28,536 nt of DNA from Bdellovibrio sp. GTDB taxonomy: Bacteria > Bdellovibrionota > Bdellovibrionia > Bdellovibrionales > Bdellovibrionaceae. The first letter of the stretch is position 1. Every line of letters starts with the position of its first letter. Shown in pieces: positions 23,033-28,536 of the stretch. The stretch covers positions 1 through 28,536 of the forward strand of contig JAHRXB010000120.1 in the NCBI GenBank assembly GCA_019104905.1, in the 5' to 3' direction. The notes beneath the pieces are model-generated. The model searched no databases. It was not told the origin of the DNA and saw only the letters and a program-made list of their open reading frames with translations. The translations under genes were made by a program, and so were the position numbers.

Positions 23033-23072
23033 TTGACGTCAAATTGACGAGTTTTCCGAGGCAGGGCAGAAT
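23033..23072 (+). promoter_or_regulatory. Palindrome and candidate promoter between divergent envelope genes
   Basis: TTGACGTCAA (23033-23042) is a perfect ten-base palindrome. One base later TTGACG recurs, followed after 17 bases by CAGAAT, a weak -10 that ends six bases before the ATG at 23079. The palindrome could be an operator shared by both genes. Confidence 0.35.
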
Positions 23073-23078
23073 TATTTT

Positions 23079-24677
23079 ATGAAATCATTTCTTCTTAGAT
23101 TTTTCCTCGTCGCGTCTTGTTTCATTTCAATATCCCTCGCCGCGCTGGCCCAGACCAACGCCCAGAATGCATACATCAGCGCTGTGGATCAAGATCTAGC
23201 CATCAAGTCCATTGTTCTGGTCCCAACCACAGACAATGTTGGAGGAATCTACGCGAAACCTGTTGAAGACGAACTTCGACAACTTTTGAACGACGACAAA
23301 CAGTGGTCTCTTGCCAACTTCCCCCCTGATTTAAAAATTAAATCCGAGATTTTGGATGAACGTCCCCAGGATGTTCAAAACATTTTGCAAGCAGCCCAAA
23401 GCGAAGCCGCTCTCACCTCAAAAATTATTCGCGGCCCTCGCGGCATCTCGATCACTTTGACATTGTTTGTGGGACGAGAAGGCCTACCTCTTCTCCAAGA
23501 GTCCCTCACGGACTACAAGGGTTTTGAAACTGCCGAAATCCGTGCGGAAGTAAAAAAACTCTTTGAGAATCTCAAATATCGCATGCCCTTTCGTTCAACA
23601 ATTCTCAGTCGCCGAGGTCAACAAGTGACCTTGAACCTGGGCAGCGCTTATGGCCTAAAGCCAGACAGCCGTGTTTCTGTTGTACAGATTATTAAAATCA
23701 ATCGTCACCCCAAGTTGAAATTTATGATCAGCACTGAGAAAGAAGTTTTGGGCCGCGTGAAACTTTTTAAGGTCGAGCCCTATCTCAGCTTTGGTTATGT
23801 TGAAATGGAAAAAGAACCTGGCGTGATCAGTGTCGGCTCTAAAGTGATGCCTGATGAGTTTGTGAAATACTCTGTGCCCGTGACGACCCCTTCGGGCAAA
23901 GTTCTTCAAGATATTACCACTCGCCCGGACAAAGACGTTGCGTTCGGCGAAGAGCCCCAAGAGTGGCTCCCCACCATGCCTCCGCAGTTTGGAAAAATTG
24001 AACTGATGGCGGGCCTGTCTAACTATACCCAGAACGCGACGCTAGTGACTTCAGGGTCTATCAGTGGGAGCAATAATCTAGCCCCCAACATCATGGCGCG
24101 CGGAGAACTGTGGCTCAACCCTGAATGGTATGTGGGCCTTCAGCTGCGACAGTCCGTTTTCTCTATTGATAACAACTTGGCGGGCTCTTCGCCCAGCAAA
24201 CTCAACATGGCCCTGGGTCAGTATGGTGTGAACCTGGGATACAATTTTCTTCTTACCAACGATTTCTTTGGACCCAAACTTCAAATTGCCGCCGGGTACC
24301 TGAATACCAACTTTACCGTGGATGACAGCACGCCCACAGCCTTCACCACGATGAAGTACGGTGGATTCATGATCAGTCTTGCGGGTCAGTTTCCCATTTC
24401 AGAGGAAGTTCCGGTGGACATCGGAGGAAAACTTGATTTCTTCCTCAATAGCGCTTTAAGCGAAAGCAAAAGCAGCGGCGCCTCTTCAGACAACAAGATC
24501 AATGCGTTTAGCTTCTTTGTGGATTATAAAATGAAAACCCGCTTTAAAATTCGCGGCGAAATTCTTTTAGAGAACTACAACTCTGATTTTAGTGGAACGG
24601 GTCAACGTACGGAATCCGCCACCAGCGCCAGTCACAAACTCACAACCCTCATGGGTGGAGTTCAGTACTTGTTCTAA
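23079..24677 (+). CDS. Exported protein with C-terminal beta-barrel
   Basis: The 532 residues start with a signal peptide (1-24, ending ALA before Q). Residues 30-270 look like a mixed alpha/beta periplasmic region (IKSIVLVPTTDNVGGIYAKPV; RRGQQVTLNLGSAYGLKPDS). From about 305 onward come strands typical of an outer-membrane barrel (LMAGLSNYTQNATLV, GQYGVNLGYNFLL, GGVQYLF). The chain ends in Phe, the usual signal for BAM-dependent insertion. The last 230 residues fit an eight- to ten-stranded barrel. It shares layout, not obvious sequence, with the divergent gene on the left. Family not recognised. Confidence 0.75.
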   Translation: MKSFLLRFFLVASCFISISLAALAQTNAQNAYISAVDQDLAIKSIVLVPTTDNVGGIYAKPVEDELRQLLNDDKQWSLANFPPDLKIKSEILDERPQDVQNILQAAQSEAALTSKIIRGPRGISITLTLFVGREGLPLLQESLTDYKGFETAEIRAEVKKLFENLKYRMPFRSTILSRRGQQVTLNLGSAYGLKPDSRVSVVQIIKINRHPKLKFMISTEKEVLGRVKLFKVEPYLSFGYVEMEKEPGVISVGSKVMPDEFVKYSVPVTTPSGKVLQDITTRPDKDVAFGEEPQEWLPTMPPQFGKIELMAGLSNYTQNATLVTSGSISGSNNLAPNIMARGELWLNPEWYVGLQLRQSVFSIDNNLAGSSPSKLNMALGQYGVNLGYNFLLTNDFFGPKLQIAAGYLNTNFTVDDSTPTAFTTMKYGGFMISLAGQFPISEEVPVDIGGKLDFFLNSALSESKSSGASSDNKINAFSFFVDYKMKTRFKIRGEILLENYNSDFSGTGQRTESATSASHKLTTLMGGVQYLF

Positions 24678-24694
24678 ACTCAATGAGACAAATA

Positions 24695-24726
24695 AAAAAG
24701 CCCGGGGTTTAAATCCCAGGCTTTTT
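24695..24726. terminator. Bidirectional terminator between groEL and the barrel gene
   Basis: AAAAAGCC and GGCTTTTT pair, with a C/A mismatch and then GGG/CCC inside, and a short loop. The outer A and T runs serve both strands, so it can end the plus-strand barrel gene and the minus-strand groESL transcript. Confidence 0.85.
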
Positions 24727-24730
24727 AGGA

Positions 24731-24781
24731 AATCTTTTTAAAGATTCCGCGATGGATGTTGCCGCGACCCGAGCGGGTCGC
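24731..24781. repeat. Two further hairpins after groEL
   Basis: AATCTTT/AAAGATT (24731-24746, two-base loop) and GCGACCC/GGGTCGC (24764-24781, four-base loop) lie between the groEL stop and the terminator. They probably protect the 3' end of the groESL mRNA. Confidence 0.5.
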
Positions 24782-24789
24782 AGGCTTTA

Positions 24790-26445
<1,656 letters not shown>

Positions 26446-26463
26446 TTATTACTTAAAAAAGAA

Positions 26464-26766
26464 TTAGTTAAAGACACCCAAGATGTCTTCTTCGCGCATC
26501 ATTAGGTACTCAGCGCCCTCAAGCTTCAACTCTGTGCCTGCGTATTTGCTGAAAAGCACTTTGTCGCCCACTTTCACTTCCAACGGAAGGATCTTTCCGT
26601 CTTCAGTCACACGTCCTTTTCCAGTCGCGATGATTTCACCTTTTTGTGGTTTTTCTTTTGCCGTATCAGGGATGAAAAGTCCGCCTGCGGTTTTTTCTTC
26701 TTCCGCCATTCTGCGAACCAAAATTCTATCGTGAAGGGGACGAACGCCAATTTCGTTCTTAGCCAT
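26464..26766 (-). CDS. groES: Co-chaperonin GroES (10 kDa)
   Basis: GroES is the seven-fold lid of the GroEL chamber. The 100-residue length and the motifs [13 protein letters not shown] near 8-20, [18 protein letters not shown] (the mobile loop) and the C-terminal [13 protein letters not shown] are standard. The ATG is preceded by ACGGAGG at eight bases. That ribosome site is one arm of an inverted repeat, which may regulate the operon. A classical CIRCE element is not present. groEL follows in the same transcript. Confidence 0.97.
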   Translation of the reverse strand: MAKNEIGVRPLHDRILVRRMAEEEKTAGGLFIPDTAKEKPQKGEIIATGKGRVTEDGKILPLEVKVGDKVLFSKYAGTELKLEGAEYLMMREEDILGVFN

Positions 26767-26774
26767 AGTATTGC

Positions 26775-26795
26775 CTCCGTTTGTTATTAACGGAG
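26775..26795 (-). promoter_or_regulatory. Inverted repeat over the groES ribosome site
   Basis: CTCCGTT (26795-26789 on the minus strand) and AACGGAG (26781-26775) are separated by seven bases; the second arm is the Shine-Dalgarno sequence. It could be an RNA thermometer or a repressor operator near the transcription start. TTAGC precedes the first arm, as in CIRCE, but the rest differs. Confidence 0.5.
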
Positions 26796-26825
26796 CTAAT
26801 ATGAATCGGCAGGATTTTAAGTCAA
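26796..26825 (-). promoter_or_regulatory. Candidate promoter of groESL
   Basis: TTGACT and TATTAG are 18 bases apart on the minus strand. Transcription would start near 26789, inside the inverted repeat, which favours the operator reading over the thermometer. CTTGAC-N11-CCGATT in the same stretch is a loose heat-shock sigma match. Confidence 0.45.
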
Positions 26826-26882
26826 GGTCGGGTGTCCTAAAAATCTTGCGACACGCCGAATAATTTCAGAATTTTCAGGAAC

Positions 26883-27389
26883 TTACTTAATAGGGTCTTT
26901 GCCAACATTTGTGGCACTGACAGGCAGATCCGAGGCGTGGGCTCCAAATACCGAATTCGCATAGGCGGTCATGAGTTCTGCCACCTCTTCGGGGGACAAT
27001 TTACCTGCAACTTCGTTAAAGGCCGATTTCTTATCCTGTACTTTGGTCAAATAACCCACAAAATAGTCGGTCACAGAGAGGTCCTTCGCAACTTCAAGTT
27101 CATAGGTATCCTGGCGAAGCTGCCGCTCTAGTTTTTCCACAGACATATCACCAGAGGACACCGCCTCTAATGAATTCCTCTGCGCAAGATTGGGGTCCAT
27201 TCCTTGAGCCATAAGGCGAAGGGATCTTTTCACGTCGATTTGAGCCTTGATCGAAGAAATTTTATTCTGAGCGACCTGAACCTTCTCCGTCTTCCATTCG
27301 CGATAGCTCTTCACCTCGGCTCCCGCTTTGAGAGTGAAGGCCGTCATCGACCAGAAGGCGATAAGGGGTAAAAATTTAAGAAAGCGCAT
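26883..27389 (-). CDS. Small exported protein, unknown
   Basis: I choose the ATG at 27389, preceded by GGAGGA at about four bases, over a TTG ten codons earlier. This gives 168 residues with a signal peptide (1-24, ending AGA before E). The mature part is largely helical and charged (EWKTEKVQVAQNKISSIKAQ; EKLERQLRQDTYELEVAKDL), possibly a short coiled coil, and ends in a polar tail with TNVGKDP. It is a single gene between tRNA-Asn and groES. I do not recognise the family. Periplasmic location is inferred. Confidence 0.75.
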   Translation of the reverse strand: MRFLKFLPLIAFWSMTAFTLKAGAEVKSYREWKTEKVQVAQNKISSIKAQIDVKRSLRLMAQGMDPNLAQRNSLEAVSSGDMSVEKLERQLRQDTYELEVAKDLSVTDYFVGYLTKVQDKKSAFNEVAGKLSPEEVAELMTAYANSVFGAHASDLPVSATNVGKDPIK

Positions 27390-27580
27390 GGCTCCTCCAA
27401 CAAACGTCCGAATTTCCAAGGACTCTTTTTACAAGTCCCGTGCCCTTCAAAAGATGGATTATCTGCAATATATTGAGTTTGAGGGTGCCGGGGGGACCAT
27501 TTGTGTCAGTTTGAGCCGTAATTAGTTGATCACTTTGAGACAGTAAGGGAGTCAAAAATCTAAAGTTTTCGAGCTTTAAA

Positions 27581-27613
27581 AATAAAAAAACCAAGCCTTT
27601 GGGACTTGGTTTT
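27581..27613 (-). terminator. Intrinsic terminator after tRNA-Asn
   Basis: AAAACCAAG and CTTGGTTTT pair with a nine-base loop. On the minus strand the stem is followed by TTTTTTTATT, about 20 bases after the tRNA 3' end. Confidence 0.85.
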
Positions 27614-27634
27614 CTTAATCACAATCTAAAAGAT

Positions 27635-27710
27635 TGGCTCAGAAGGAGGGACTCGAACCCCCGACCCAGCGGTTAACAGCCGCTTGCTCTACCGACTGAG
27701 CTACTTCTGA
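27635..27710 (-). tRNA. tRNA-Asn (anticodon GTT)
   Basis: On the minus strand the acceptor arms TCAGAAG and CTTCTGA pair, the D arm reads GCTC...GAGC, the anticodon stem AGCGG/CCGCT holds loop CTGTTAA, and the T arm has GGTTCGAGTCC. Discriminator G and an encoded CCA follow, giving 76 bases. Confidence 0.96.
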
Positions 27711-27725
27711 ACTCGGTGAGAGGCT

Positions 27726-27754
27726 AAATTAGGGCCTTGTGCTTTTCTTGTCAA
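27726..27754 (-). promoter_or_regulatory. Candidate promoter of tRNA-Asn
   Basis: A perfect TTGACA is followed after 17 bases by TAATTT on the minus strand, ending 15 bases before the tRNA. The -35 is strong, the -10 poor. Confidence 0.5.
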
Positions 27755-27765
27755 ACAGATTTCTC

Positions 27766-28218
27766 CTAAGGAGCCTCAATCCTGACCAGAGCCTTTTCTA
27801 ACATGGGGGAGCTAAATGGCATTCCCTGGACGCGAAAGATGGGGCGCCCCTCGTGTTGCTGCAAAATCTTGTTTTCACCCTTTGCGTCGATGGCGACCAG
27901 GCGCTGGCGATAGGCCTTTTCCTCAATTCCCTCGCTAGAAAAGGCCCCCATCATAACTTCACAGACGGCACTGAGATCCTCGGGGGAGTTTAAAGTTTTA
28001 AGAAGAGTTCCCTGAAAAGAATAGACTTCGACTTTGACGGTATCCGCAGGGCACCAATTCAAGGGTCGATAGTCACTGCCAATTAAAATCCCCAAGGCAC
28101 TTTGAGGGTCTGAAATTTTATTGGCTACATCCCGTGAACGCAGGGCCTGGATCGCATATAAAACGGCCCCAAACGAAATCAACATCACGCCAATTTTGAG
28201 ATAAAATGAAATTTTCAT
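27766..28218 (-). CDS. Membrane-anchored protein, unknown
   Basis: The 150 residues start with one hydrophobic segment (about 8-26, IGVMLISFGAVLYAIQAL), which looks like an uncleaved anchor, followed by a soluble domain of about 120 residues outside the membrane. That domain has two Cys (in NWCPADT and AVCEVMM) that could form a disulphide and several short strands (VKVEVYSFQGTLLKTL, RLVAIDAKGENK). The ribosome site is weak. It lies between tRNA-Arg and tRNA-Asn on the same strand. No family recognised. Confidence 0.7.
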   Translation of the reverse strand: MKISFYLKIGVMLISFGAVLYAIQALRSRDVANKISDPQSALGILIGSDYRPLNWCPADTVKVEVYSFQGTLLKTLNSPEDLSAVCEVMMGAFSSEGIEEKAYRQRLVAIDAKGENKILQQHEGRPIFRVQGMPFSSPMLEKALVRIEAP

Positions 28219-28277
28219 GCTTTAGTTGTAACTCGGCGAGTTGAACTAGGTCTAGCGATAAAATGAGGGGGAAAAAA

Positions 28278-28354
28278 TGGTGCACTCGAGAGGATTCGAA
28301 CCTCTGACCACATGATTCGTAGTCATGTACTCTATCCAGCTGAGCTACGAGTGC
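28278..28354 (-). tRNA. tRNA-Arg (anticodon ACG)
   Basis: On the minus strand acceptor arms GCACTCG and CGAGTGC pair. The D arm reads AGCTCAGCTGGATAGAGT, the anticodon loop is CTACGAA (ACG, with A34 expected to become inosine), the T loop is GGTTCGAATCC, discriminator A, and CCA is encoded. 77 bases in all. Confidence 0.96.
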
Positions 28355-28371
28355 ACTGTGAAAGAGACGTA

Positions 28372-28400
28372 TTGATAGACTGCGGCCAGGGAAAAATCAA
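28372..28400 (-). promoter_or_regulatory. Promoter of tRNA-Arg
   Basis: TTGATT and TATCAA are separated by 17 bases on the minus strand, with the -10 ending 17 bases before the mature tRNA. Good position for a short 5' leader. Confidence 0.6.
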
Positions 28401-28496
28401 GCATTCTTGATAAAATTACAAAAAGAGGCAGGGCAATACCTTGATTAAAGGGCCTGGCTATGGCAATTTGGATCCTCAGTCGAGAAAACCGACCGC

Positions 28497-28536
28497 GGAG
28501 AGGTGGGTGAGTGGCTGAAACCAAGCGTTTGCTAAA
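28497..28536 (+). tRNA. 5' part of tRNA-Ser (anticodon GCT), cut by window edge
   Basis: GGAGAGG acceptor arm, GTGAGTGGCTGAAACC D arm typical of serine tRNAs, then the anticodon stem AGCGT with loop TTGCTAA. The rest lies beyond the window. Confidence 0.85.

Overview
The window looks like chromosomal DNA of a predatory bacterium of the Bdellovibrio group. This rests on gene content and order read by eye, not on a database search. The strongest pointer is a gene pair resembling the host-interaction (hit) locus of Bdellovibrio bacteriovorus, Bd0108 and Bd0109 in strain HD100 as I recall it. Here it directly follows a Flp/Tad (type IVb) pilus cluster, as in that species. Base composition is moderate and even. 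I see no insertion sequence, prophage or CRISPR array.

Layout. (1) Positions 1-6453, mostly minus strand: the 3' end of an unknown plus-strand gene, then a tight five-gene operon. In transcription order it holds a class III aminotransferase, an M20 deacylase, astA, astD and mltG. It looks like a modified arginine/ornithine succinyltransferase pathway without recognisable astB or classical astE, with a peptidoglycan lytic transglycosylase attached. (2) 6589-10840, plus strand: a BatE-like TPR/SH3 membrane protein, a BamD-like lipoprotein, a TPR protein, hypoxanthine phosphoribosyltransferase and a polytopic GT-C-like membrane protein. (3) 10841-11237: a gene-poor stretch with a possible 24-residue membrane peptide on the minus strand, two hairpins and a FliA-like promoter. 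(4) 11238-18705: a Flp pilin, a leaderless Flp-like protein, three further pilin-like or TadE/F-like proteins, CpaB, the CpaC secretin, a TadZ-TadA fusion and one TadB-type platform protein. (5) 18736-20698: the YD-repeat protein and the small Hit protein. (6) 20890-24677: a small secreted peptide behind a sigma-54-like promoter, a short membrane protein overlapping a CheY-like receiver, and two divergent envelope genes with beta-barrel character. (7) 24790-28536: groEL and groES, two small exported or anchored hypothetical proteins, tRNA-Asn, tRNA-Arg and the start of a tRNA-Ser.

How the genes may work together. The Tad genes would build a surface fibre crossing the outer membrane through CpaC. 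The linked YD-repeat and Hit proteins are known in Bdellovibrio to affect the switch between prey-dependent and prey-independent growth. FliA-like motifs before the pilin gene and before the tadZ-tadA fusion would fit expression in the motile attack phase. No prepilin peptidase (TadV/CpaA) or TadC is present here, so the machine needs parts encoded elsewhere or is a reduced variant.

The most interesting signals are the leaderless Flp-like protein, the TadZ-TadA fusion with its ribosome-site hairpin, the unusual AST operon, the sigma-54-like promoter of the small secreted peptide, the inverted repeat over the groES ribosome site, and a possible small RNA before the pilin gene.
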